From: a virus
Length of the DNA stretch: 28,431 nucleotides
Direction: 5' to 3' (one strand)
IMG/VR virus record: IMGVR_UViG_3300034101_005340
Span: 1-28,431 of that record
A model generated the notes under the pieces. That model saw only the letters and a program-made list of their open reading frames with translations, was not told where the DNA came from and did no database searches. Each line of letters starts with the position of its first letter. Position 1 is the stretch's first letter. The translations under genes and the position numbers were made by a program. This document shows, one piece after another, positions 20,768 to 28,431 of the stretch.

Positions 20768-21662
20768 AAAATTTTTCTAAATTGTTTGGTTCAATATAGT
20801 TAGCAAACAACAAAGAATTTTTTATTCCAATGTAAGAAATATTTGTGTTTGAATTTCCAAGTTTTTGCCAGAATAAATTTGCATCAATAATATTTTTTGC
20901 AATTTTCTGTTGGGGATAGAAATGAAAATTTGTATCTTCTATTTTCTCTGTCCCCGGTCTTTGTTTTTCATAAGCATTTATTGGATAAGCAATGCATAAT
21001 TTTTCACATTTCATTTTAGATGCTAATATTATTGCAGCAGATATTGAACTTCTGTATTCATCAATATAATCAGCACTTTTGTGACTAATTGGACTTTCAT
21101 AATTCTCATCTGGAGTTGTATTGTATCTAAATATTTTGTTTGGATATCTTTTAATAAATTTGTTGCATGATCTTGAACTTGCTATAAGGAATGGAAATAT
21201 TCTTTCAGGCAGACAGGTTAAAGAATCTTCAAATGGATTAGTAAAAACCATATAGTCTGGTAATCTTTTAGATTTCCAAAATCTGCTAGCACCATAAACT
21301 GTGATAATTTTTACATCTTTTGGCAATTGATCTAACCATGCGGTTGAATTAGAAAATCCAAATCCATCTGATATTATTAATATTTTTTTGTGGATTATTG
21401 TTTCACTAAAAAAATCAAGCATTTGCATTTCTTGATTTTTCATTTCATTGTCTAGAAGAGTCTTCACTTCTTCTTTGCCATAAAATCCATTAATGTCTTT
21501 TGGCACAACATTTGGTTTCAAAAAATTCCTTACCCAAATGTTTTCATCAGTTAAATAATAATCATTCTTGTTTTTATGCAATTTGATTGTAACATTTTTC
21601 TCTTTATTGTTCGGCAGATTTACTTTAAAACTCTTGTAACTCTGCATGTTATTTTCTATCAT
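20757..21662 (-). CDS. Possible DUF115/MptE-like glycan-related protein
   Basis: 301 aa. The central part reads KKILIISDGFGFSNSTAWLD, then VKIITVYGASRFWKSKRLPD with YMVFTNPFEDS. This strand, Gly-x-Gly-x-S, then 'PDYMV-x-x-x-P', is the general form of DUF115/MptE-like Rossmann domains found in Maf-type glycan and pterin enzymes. A later AAIILASKMKCEKLCIAYPI may be the second half of the fold. Assignment is tentative. It overlaps the giant appendage gene by 14 nt, so it may modify that protein or its glycans. No membrane segment or signal peptide. Confidence 0.65.
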   Translation of the reverse strand: MIENNMQSYKSFKVNLPNNKEKNVTIKLHKNKNDYYLTDENIWVRNFLKPNVVPKDINGFYGKEEVKTLLDNEMKNQEMQMLDFFSETIIHKKILIISDGFGFSNSTAWLDQLPKDVKIITVYGASRFWKSKRLPDYMVFTNPFEDSLTCLPERIFPFLIASSRSCNKFIKRYPNKIFRYNTTPDENYESPISHKSADYIDEYRSSISAAIILASKMKCEKLCIAYPINAYEKQRPGTEKIEDTNFHFYPQQKIAKNIIDANLFWQKLGNSNTNISYIGIKNSLLFANYIEPNNLEKFYEQ

Positions 21663-24600
21663 TGAATTCTGTTGATTCCCTTTCTGAGTCCTGTATTTTG
21701 TTAAATACAGTTTCTGCTTTAATCATATTAATTATTGGAGTTACATTGTTCTCAATATTAACTACACTTTGGTTAACAACAGGTTCAATATCAATTTTTT
21801 CTATCTTAATTTCTTCTGTAACTGAATCGTTCTCAACAAAATTTATGTTTTTGACTTCTTCTTTTTCACTCTTAGAATCCTCATATATTTCTACTATTTG
21901 AGGAATATTATCAATATTAATTGATTTAGAATCAGATTCTGTAACATTGTCTTTAGCAACTGGGGTAAAGAGCGTAGCTTCTTCTATATTAGTATTAATT
22001 TTTTCAATTTCTTTACTTGAATTCAATTCTGACAATTTCAAAAATTTCATTTCTGTTTTTTTGCTTTGATTGTAAACTTCGATTCCAAAATTAACATTCT
22101 TCATTTTGTCTTTAGCTTTTATCAAATGTAAATTTGATTTTTCACAAAAACGATTGCAATCTCTAAGATTGTCAAATAATCCTAAGTTTTCAAAATAAAG
22201 ACCAGCATTATCAATGTTTATACTCAAACATTCACACTTGTTGTTGGTTAATAAAGGATCTTTTACTGCAAAATAAATGTTGCTTTCAGTTGCGTTGAAT
22301 GCAAAGGATGGTACAGGTTGACAGTTGATATCGTTTTGTTCTTCGCCCTCAGTCGGGCACGCTTCACCTAATCCGGGACAATTACAAGATGCAGTACAAC
22401 CTAAAGGAGTGGGTGGTGACAAATTACAGGGTGATGTAGCAACCCATATACCAGCACTACATATTTTGCTACAAAAACAAGATAAACAATTACCTACTGG
22501 AGCAGAAGGTGTAGGCGGTGTTGGTGCAGTTGGTGTACACGAAGGATCTTTTTTACATGGTCTGTAAACAACCTGACCACTTATGCCTCTATTAGAAGGA
22601 GGTGGAGAAGTTATGCAAACATCAGGACAGTCATCGCAACAAATACATTTGTCGTTATCAAAAGTTTCATAGTTCCAACAAGTATTTATAGAAAACCATC
22701 TATTGTCTTGTACAGACCATTGGCACTGACAAGAACACTCGTTTTTTTCGCTTAGAACATCAGTGCAGTCGTTAGTTGGATCATGTTCAGTACATACAGT
22801 AAATCTTTGATAGTCGCCCGGTTGAGTCGGTGCTTGTAAATCCTCTAAACAATAACATTCACAATTACCAATACAGTTAGAAATTTTTCTCCAGTTTGGA
22901 TTTGGTATATCTGGGTGACAAGGAGTTCCAAGTCCGGGATCATATTGCCATTCACATTGGTTAGGACATCCGGGATCTTTAAAACAACCAGTTGAAGCAA
23001 GTTCACCATCAGTTGTTCCGGGATTCTTTGGATGTGTGCAAGAACAACTAACATTAAAACAGCCTATTTGTTTAGGCATCCATTCTTCAAGTATTGAACT
23101 CCATTCCCAGAGACAATTTTCACCACAATAAGATTTACATCCAATATGGATTATATCACCAATAAATTGAATTGGTGAAATTGGAATTTCCGATCCATCT
23201 CGACATACACAATCTCCATCACATGGTTGATAAATAAACGCACCATCAGCAGGTTGTCCATATTTCCTACATCCAGCATTATTACCAGTTGCCTGTGCCC
23301 ACGAAGCAATACCTGAAGAATTAATTCCAAAAATGTATCTACACATACAATTTTTGCAGTTTGAAGGATAATATGGATAAAAAGATGGAGTAAGATATAT
23401 TGGTGTAATACTTGGAGTTAATGGCGCTGTTGGATTAGGAGGTCCGGGTGGTAAAAATCCGGGAGATGCTGGAACTGGTGGGAAAGCTGGTCCCGGTGGA
23501 ATTGGTCCTGATGCCGGTGATGCTGGTCCTGATGCCGGTCCCGCCGCTGGTCCGGGATTAAATATTGGCGATGATGGCGAAGCTACCGGAGCAGAAGCTG
23601 GCGATGATGGAGCAGTCGGACCAAAACAAATATTATCTGAAACGCATATGTTTATTAAAGCTCTACCAATAATACCAATTTGGTCGCATGTATCATATCC
23701 AGTATCATTGTTAAATTTTTGGACATACATCTCGTATTGTCCATCTGGATTAATATTTTGAAAAGAAGATAAACCTGTTTTGTATGGAGCAGGTGGAGCA
23801 GGAGCAAGCAAACTGATATTTTCATGTCCATTTGGAGATGGATGATAAGTTCCAGATAACAAAGGAGTGTTAGTACTAACAGGTAATATATAATTTGTAC
23901 TACTATCATCAAATGTTATATCAACATAATCAGCAATAGTATATGCGTTTGCGCCAATTGCTAATAATAATACAGCTGTTCCGTCTGGTCCAACCACTAA
24001 TATTCTTACATCACCTAATCTTTTACTTGGTTTGAAAATTTTTAAAGATTCAATTTCCACTGTCATTTTACTTATTGATGGCGTTCCATTACATAAAGAT
24101 CCTGCAATAGTAAAATTAGCTGGATAAGGATTTGCTGTACAATTTGACCTAATATTTATTCCACCCGTTCTTATTGTAAAACAATCATTAAAATCAAAAT
24201 TAACATTACCACCAATGGTTATTGGCGTAACACTTATCAAACTTGGGATATTTGGGAAAGGACTAACAGAAATAAATGAAGGAATGTTTGGAAACGGAGT
24301 TACTGTAATCACTGAAGGAATATTAAGATCTGGAGTTATATTAATAGTTGATGGTATAAATATAGGTCCAATATTAGCAAAAAAGTTTGGAAATACAATC
24401 GGAGGAAAGTTAATAATAACAGGATCACAATTTGCCGTAACAATCGGAAAAGGACCGGGAGTCAAAGCAGTTGGAATAGGTAAAGTAGGAACAGTTGCAG
24501 GAGTTCTAGCATCAATTAAATTTCCAGCGCCACCAACATTGTTTCTTACTATGCCAGATACAACTGTAGAACAATTTTGATTAACTACCGTTAAAACTGG

Positions 24601-25260
24601 ATCAACAACAAAGTTTGGTGGATAAATATGAGTGCCAATTAAACTGTTTGCATCAGATGTACCATCACCAAAATCTAAAATAAAACTATTAATATTTCCA
24701 TTGATTATAATTTCATATGATATTTCAGTTCCAGTAACTGGACTCGAAGAAATAGTAGTATAATAAAATGTTACATCAGGACAACCAGAGTCATCTCCTA
24801 TTTGCGGTAAACCTGCTAAATTTCTAACTCTCCAGTCAACAGTAGCTTGATCTGGATTCTCCGTATAACCAATAAAATTTTCAGTGTTTACAATCGCTCT
24901 GGCAAGCTGATTGTGATGTTCTGCCATCACAAATCCACGAATATCTGTACCAGCAGCATTAAACTTGGAAGACTTTCCACCAATATTACGCAAACAATTC
25001 AACAAACCATTCACTTTACTTGTATATTGGTCTTTGCTTACATTTTCGTAATAAAGAACTTCACCAGATATTGTGGCGTATCCATTATCTGCCCAAACTT
25101 CTGGTTTATCAGCATCAACAGGTTTGATATACAATGTTGTATCAAATTGTTCTGCTGATTTTGTTAGTATACTTTCAGTTGTGTTGTATACGTTAAGGAG
25201 TGTATAATCAGAATCATAGTTCTGAGGATATTGTGACGTTGGCGGAAATACTTGCTTCAA
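21649..25260 (-). CDS. Giant modular appendage protein (PKD, P-domain-like, Pro-rich stalk, Cys-rich modules)
   Basis: 1203 aa from TTG at 25260 (AGGTAGGG ribosome site). Modules: an N-terminal domain with VMAEHHNQLARAIVNTENFIG (111-131), shared with the next gene; a PKD-like domain with LDFGDGTS (195-202); repeats of the type NIPSxIxVxP (about 312-346); a beta-sandwich like a proprotein-convertase P-domain (about 398-540, with VRILVVGPDGTAVLLL); a Pro/Ala/Gly/Ser stalk (about 548-632); a Cys-rich region with 48 Cys in residues 635-1040; and a charged Glu/Lys/Asn-rich end. It is probably a tail or head appendage for host contact. No signal peptide. It is coupled to the gene at 20757-21662. 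Confidence 0.82.
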   Translation of the reverse strand: MKQVFPPTSQYPQNYDSDYTLLNVYNTTESILTKSAEQFDTTLYIKPVDADKPEVWADNGYATISGEVLYYENVSKDQYTSKVNGLLNCLRNIGGKSSKFNAAGTDIRGFVMAEHHNQLARAIVNTENFIGYTENPDQATVDWRVRNLAGLPQIGDDSGCPDVTFYYTTISSSPVTGTEISYEIIINGNINSFILDFGDGTSDANSLIGTHIYPPNFVVDPVLTVVNQNCSTVVSGIVRNNVGGAGNLIDARTPATVPTLPIPTALTPGPFPIVTANCDPVIINFPPIVFPNFFANIGPIFIPSTINITPDLNIPSVITVTPFPNIPSFISVSPFPNIPSLISVTPITIGGNVNFDFNDCFTIRTGGINIRSNCTANPYPANFTIAGSLCNGTPSISKMTVEIESLKIFKPSKRLGDVRILVVGPDGTAVLLLAIGANAYTIADYVDITFDDSSTNYILPVSTNTPLLSGTYHPSPNGHENISLLAPAPPAPYKTGLSSFQNINPDGQYEMYVQKFNNDTGYDTCDQIGIIGRALINICVSDNICFGPTAPSSPASAPVASPSSPIFNPGPAAGPASGPASPASGPIPPGPAFPPVPASPGFLPPGPPNPTAPLTPSITPIYLTPSFYPYYPSNCKNCMCRYIFGINSSGIASWAQATGNNAGCRKYGQPADGAFIYQPCDGDCVCRDGSEIPISPIQFIGDIIHIGCKSYCGENCLWEWSSILEEWMPKQIGCFNVSCSCTHPKNPGTTDGELASTGCFKDPGCPNQCEWQYDPGLGTPCHPDIPNPNWRKISNCIGNCECYCLEDLQAPTQPGDYQRFTVCTEHDPTNDCTDVLSEKNECSCQCQWSVQDNRWFSINTCWNYETFDNDKCICCDDCPDVCITSPPPSNRGISGQVVYRPCKKDPSCTPTAPTPPTPSAPVGNCLSCFCSKICSAGIWVATSPCNLSPPTPLGCTASCNCPGLGEACPTEGEEQNDINCQPVPSFAFNATESNIYFAVKDPLLTNNKCECLSINIDNAGLYFENLGLFDNLRDCNRFCEKSNLHLIKAKDKMKNVNFGIEVYNQSKKTEMKFLKLSELNSSKEIEKINTNIEEATLFTPVAKDNVTESDSKSINIDNIPQIVEIYEDSKSEKEEVKNINFVENDSVTEEIKIEKIDIEPVVNQSVVNIENNVTPIINMIKAETVFNKIQDSERESTEFNDRK

Positions 25261-25293
25261 TTTTATGCCCTACCTATTAATATTTAGTTTAAT

Positions 25294-28200
25294 TTAAAAT
25301 ATATTACTATGCCATTGAGAAGAATTTACCCTTTTTGGCAATCTACTGAATGTTAAAGTTATATCACTAAACTGAATGAATGAATTGTCTGTGTAGTCAA
25401 AGCTAACATATGCTATGTGGTCATTATCAGAACATGCAACAAGAGTATTTGCTGGATTATTATAATCTGGCTTGGTAGTATCTTGCATTCCTTTGAATGC
25501 AAGTGAATTGATACCCGGACCACCAGTTTGCCAAACAGCATTGTTTGGATTATAAGCTGAAACACTTCCTGTGTTATTAAAGAAGTACAAACCAGATGAA
25601 AGATTAACAAGACCGCCTTCTAATTTTTCTGGTCCAGCAATATCAGCTAATTTTTCAAAGTAATAAATAAGGTTAACACCATCTTCTTTTGTTTTATAGA
25701 AACTATTTATTTTAAAGAAATCTCCAATACCACTGTTCCTAAGAATATAACCATTTCTGCCATTAAATGCAGTTCTGTATACTGAGAAATAACCATAAAG
25801 ACTTGTTCCATCATCAAATTGTGATGGATTTTGTTTCAATTCTCCAGAAGAACCTAAGTACTGAATCCCTGATATTGTTGATGTTGAATATGAATTTGAT
25901 ATCAAATCATGTTGAAGAATCTGTTGATTTGTCAAAGAAAGACCAGCAGGTTGAGTTAATGGATTGCCAAATAGATAATAAATATTATTTTCAAAGCCAT
26001 AAGCTATCCAGTTCCAAGGTCTGTATGTTGCATTAAATGCATTATAAGTTTCATTAAATGCATTATAATTTATAGAAATTATCTTTTCTAAACTAACAGG
26101 ATCAACGGCATCTCTACCTGTCGCATAATTCAACAGAAGACTGCCACCATAACCACTTGAATAAACACTATTAAGTGTAGAAAAACTATTTCTAGAAAAT
26201 TCTCTAATTGCTTGAGTGTCATTTTCTGTGCCTTGCAAGAAATTATCATTAATGAAAACTTCTTGACCAGTAGATTGTGTTGTTTTAAATGTGTGACTTA
26301 AAAGACCAAATTCGTTTGCGTAAATATAATTTGAATTGGCTCCATAAGTAAACAAATAATAGTTCTTTAATTCTATTACATTAATATAATTTGCTTTTTG
26401 TGTTATTCTATAAGAACCATTTTCTGTCAAGCATTGAAGAACTAGATCATAGACTCCACCAATAGGATAACTTATATTTGTGTAAGAATTATTTGGGTGA
26501 GAAAGAACATCGCTTAGTATCCAATTGTATTCTGTCACTGGATCAATTGCGTTTTCTCCATTGTCTGTAACTACAACGTAAAGATTAATATTGTTTGGTG
26601 TCTTTACTTGTCCATTTATTTCTATTTGATAAGTGTTTAATTCTGGAACAATTGTTGCAAAATCTGGAGCTTCATATCTTGCATTGATATAATCTGGGAA
26701 TTCTGAAACATTTGTGCCAAATTCATTGGTAACAGTTAATGTTACAGTATAAATTCCCGGATTTTGATATGTGTGCGTTACATCAGCTGAAGAGTTTTTG
26801 GTGGAATAATTAATAACTTTTGTTGAACCATCTCCAAAATCCCATGTGTAAGTTATATCATTTCCCCGTAATTCTTTTCCAGAATTAAAACTTAAATCTG
26901 TAAAATAAACTTCTAAAGGAACAATTCCTACTGTTGCGTTTGCGTTAAACCAAGGTTTTGGATTATAAGCAATACTTCTAATGTAATTAATTCTCTGTTC
27001 AATCGTACCAACCAGAGGTTTAGTAGCAATTTGATTAGCAACACCAACATAATTCTGAATTGTTTTTAATGCGTTTTTAACAGCATTATGGTGTTGAGCA
27101 ACAACATTCAATGTGACATTGGTTACATTTTTAGGTTTGTAGGAATCAACAAATTCATCTAAAAGTTTAATTCCTTCAAATGTAGTGTTTGTTTTTGATG
27201 TGTAATAGAAAGAAATTGCTCTAAATTCAGGTTCACTACAGTTTTCTGTTAAAGTTATAATCCCTGCATCAGGGAACAAAGCCATCATAATTGGATTGTT
27301 CTCAACCACAACTGATATGTCACCAAGATTGTAATCTTGCGCCAACATTAATCTCAAACTATCTTTTGTAGCATAAAGATTAGCATCGCTATCATATTGT
27401 GTTGGGAAGTTAATAGCTGGTAAAACTGCACTTACTTCTGGAGCAACTGGTGCTACAGGAACAATAGGCGGTAATGGTGTTGCTGGTCCTGCTATTGGTG
27501 TCGTAGGTGCAATCGGACTTGGTATTGGAGTCGGTGTCGGTGCAGGTGTTGGAACGGGAATAGGTGCAGGAACTGGAATTGGCGTTACTGTAGGCGTTGC
27601 TGGTCCTACTGCTGGTGTTGCTGGTCCTACTGCTGGTGTTGCTGGTCCTACTGCTGGTGTTGCTGCTGGTGTTGCTGCTGGTGTTGCTGGTCCTACTGCT
27701 GGTGTTGCTGGTCCTACTGCTGGTGTAGCTGGTGTAAAGCTTGGTGTTGCTGGTGTAAAGCTTGGTGTTGTTGGTCCTGCTGGTGTAAAGCTTGGTGTTG
27801 TTGGTCCTGCTGGTGTAAAGCTTGGTGTTGTTGGTCCTGCTGCTGGTGTAAAGCTTGGTGTTGTTGGTCCTGCTGCTGGTGTAAAGCTTGGTGTTGTTGG
27901 TCCTGCTGCTGGTGTAAAGCTTGGTGTTGCTGGTGTAAAGCTTGGTGTTGCTGGTGTAGCTGATGGTGTAGGTGTTGTTCTTGATACGCAACTAGTTGTT
28001 GCTTCCTGACCTATATAATCGCCTGAATATGTGGGTTGTGCATTCTCGCACCAGCATTCTGTCGTGCATGAGTTGTTTATCAATAGCCAATAAGAAAAAC
28101 CACCCGCTTGAAACCACTGCCAAAAACAACTGCCACATACTGGTGTTGCTGGTGTTGCTGGTGTTGATGGTGTTGCTGGTGTTGATGGTGTTGCTGGTGT

Positions 28201-28431
28201 TGCTGGTGTTGATGGTGTTGATGGTGTAAAGCTTGGTGTTGCTGGTCCTGCTGGTGTAAAGCTTGGTGTTGCTGGTCCTGCTGGTGTAAAGCTTGGTGTT
28301 GCTGGTCCTGCTGGTGTAAAGCTTGGCGTTGCTGGTCCTGCTGGTGTTGCTGGTGTTGCTGGTCCTGCTGGTGTTGCTGGTGTTGCTGGTGTTGCTGGTG
28401 TTGCTGGTGTTGCTGGTGTTGCTGGTGTTGG
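25294..28431 (-). CDS. Giant appendage protein with Pro/Thr repeats and PKD domain, 5'-truncated by the window
   Basis: The frame stays open from the stop at 25294 to the right edge (at least 1045 codons). A TTG at 28083 is only an internal Leu codon, because Pro/Thr repeats in the same frame continue upstream. From the edge: ATP/AGP-TPSFTP repeats; a Cys/Trp module with VCGSCFWQWFQAGG and NSCTTECWCENAQP; more TPSFTP repeats; an N-terminal-type domain with VVAQHHNAVKNALKTIQNYVG, paralogous to the neighbour; a PKD domain with YTWDFGDGS; a second PKD-like unit; and a 400-residue beta-rich end (YRPWNWIAYGFENNIYYLFG) that could be a propeller-like receptor domain. Likely a fibre or adhesin of the particle. 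Confidence 0.82.
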   Translation of the reverse strand, partial: PTPATPATPATPATPATPATPAGPATPATPAGPATPSFTPAGPATPSFTPAGPATPSFTPAGPATPSFTPSTPSTPATPATPSTPATPSTPATPATPVCGSCFWQWFQAGGFSYWLLINNSCTTECWCENAQPTYSGDYIGQEATTSCVSRTTPTPSATPATPSFTPATPSFTPAAGPTTPSFTPAAGPTTPSFTPAAGPTTPSFTPAGPTTPSFTPAGPTTPSFTPATPSFTPATPAVGPATPAVGPATPAATPAATPAVGPATPAVGPATPAVGPATPTVTPIPVPAPIPVPTPAPTPTPIPSPIAPTTPIAGPATPLPPIVPVAPVAPEVSAVLPAINFPTQYDSDANLYATKDSLRLMLAQDYNLGDISVVVENNPIMMALFPDAGIITLTENCSEPEFRAISFYYTSKTNTTFEGIKLLDEFVDSYKPKNVTNVTLNVVAQHHNAVKNALKTIQNYVGVANQIATKPLVGTIEQRINYIRSIAYNPKPWFNANATVGIVPLEVYFTDLSFNSGKELRGNDITYTWDFGDGSTKVINYSTKNSSADVTHTYQNPGIYTVTLTVTNEFGTNVSEFPDYINARYEAPDFATIVPELNTYQIEINGQVKTPNNINLYVVVTDNGENAIDPVTEYNWILSDVLSHPNNSYTNISYPIGGVYDLVLQCLTENGSYRITQKANYINVIELKNYYLFTYGANSNYIYANEFGLLSHTFKTTQSTGQEVFINDNFLQGTENDTQAIREFSRNSFSTLNSVYSSGYGGSLLLNYATGRDAVDPVSLEKIISINYNAFNETYNAFNATYRPWNWIAYGFENNIYYLFGNPLTQPAGLSLTNQQILQHDLISNSYSTSTISGIQYLGSSGELKQNPSQFDDGTSLYGYFSVYRTAFNGRNGYILRNSGIGDFFKINSFYKTKEDGVNLIYYFEKLADIAGPEKLEGGLVNLSSGLYFFNNTGSVSAYNPNNAVWQTGGPGINSLAFKGMQDTTKPDYNNPANTLVACSDNDHIAYVSFDYTDNSFIQFSDITLTFSRLPKRVNSSQWHSNIF
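27721..27963. repeat. TPSFTP-encoding tandem repeats, each with AAGCTT
   Basis: Eight copies of GGTGTAAAGCTTGGTGTTG, spaced 15-33 nt apart by variable GGTCCTGC(TGC) pieces, encode TPSFTP(A)(A)GP-type units on the minus strand. The adjacent GTTGCTGGTCC-type repeats (27590-27720) encode TPAVGPA units. Reverse and shifted frames here are shadows. Confidence 0.88.
28139..28431. repeat. 9-nt and 30-nt tandem repeats reaching the window edge
   Basis: GGTGTTGCT/GAT 9-nt units (28139-28225 and about 28340-28431) encode TPA/TPS triplets. Between them four perfectly spaced 30-nt units carry GTAAAGCTTGG, with AGCTT-related GCTTGG at 28231, 28261, 28291 and 28321. The array continues beyond the window; its true length may be collapsed in assembly. 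Confidence 0.88.

Noticed and set aside
21662-25158. Plus-strand frames inside the giant appendage gene
   Set aside because: Antisense shadows with low-complexity Leu/Ile or Gly/Val composition and no start signals.
28081-28083. TTG as start of the rightmost gene
   Set aside because: The frame is open upstream with the same repeats and half of the Cys/Trp module; no ribosome site.
27410-28229. Frames rich in Thr/Ser/Asn/Tyr (minus) and Leu/Val/Met (plus)
   Set aside because: Shadows of the Pro/Thr repeat array; the main frame continues through the whole region.
27721-28431. Possible CRISPR array (30-nt regular repeats)
   Set aside because: There are no unique spacers; units are contiguous, in frame and encode TPSFTP peptides. 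No cas genes nearby.

Overview
The window is AT-rich and compact, with short gaps, 1-24 nt overlaps and frequent strand switches. It looks like part of a large T4-related (myovirus-type) phage genome, probably an environmental one. The evidence is a neck protein resembling T4 gp13 (4338-5225) and a weaker gp14-like one (790-1326), several virion-type beta-sandwich proteins, a toprim primase, a RecB/Cas4-type nuclease, TATA-type elements resembling T4-late promoters upstream of many genes, and N-terminal peptides resembling T4 capsid-targeting sequences. No rRNA, tRNA, integrase, transposase or CRISPR array was seen. Host identity cannot be read from the window.

Layout. 83-6350: virion assembly and structural genes on both strands (Gly/Met-rich protein, gp14-like neck, small virion protein, 641-aa unknown, gp13-like neck, two targeted-type proteins). 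6340-8451: small genes, including a likely winged-helix protein and a tandem pair of paralogues, the second of which is frameshifted. 8572-9870: small CGCG protein and a strongly acidic, His-rich protein. 9887-11763: a phiEco32-type COOH-NH2 amidoligase and an ADP-ribosyltransferase-like protein. 11885-13490: a coupled trio (virion protein, McsA-like zinc protein, virion protein). 13467-15950: RecB/Cas4-type nuclease and its coupled partner, divergent from a primase. 15934-18567: an actin-like ATPase with two coupled small genes, then a GT9 glycosyltransferase. 18631-20767: an apparently highly expressed virion protein, small unknowns and a membrane-anchored coiled-coil protein. 20757-28431: two giant paralogous appendage proteins and a possible glycan-related gene. 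The last protein is open at the right edge, so its 5' end lies outside the window.

The most interesting theme is a set of otherwise unrelated proteins beginning with the same short amphipathic peptide (M-x-x-[FY]-x-[ED]-[FYW]...). Several carry a prohead-protease-like [L/I]-x-E site. This resembles the targeting peptide of T4 internal proteins such as IPI and IPIII (MKTYQEFIAEA), which are packaged in the capsid and injected. One member looks like an ADP-ribosyltransferase, as T4 Alt is, so the window may encode a head-packaged cargo set. The second theme is a cysteine/tryptophan-rich module shared by the two giant appendage proteins. All assignments come from reading the sequence; no database search was run.
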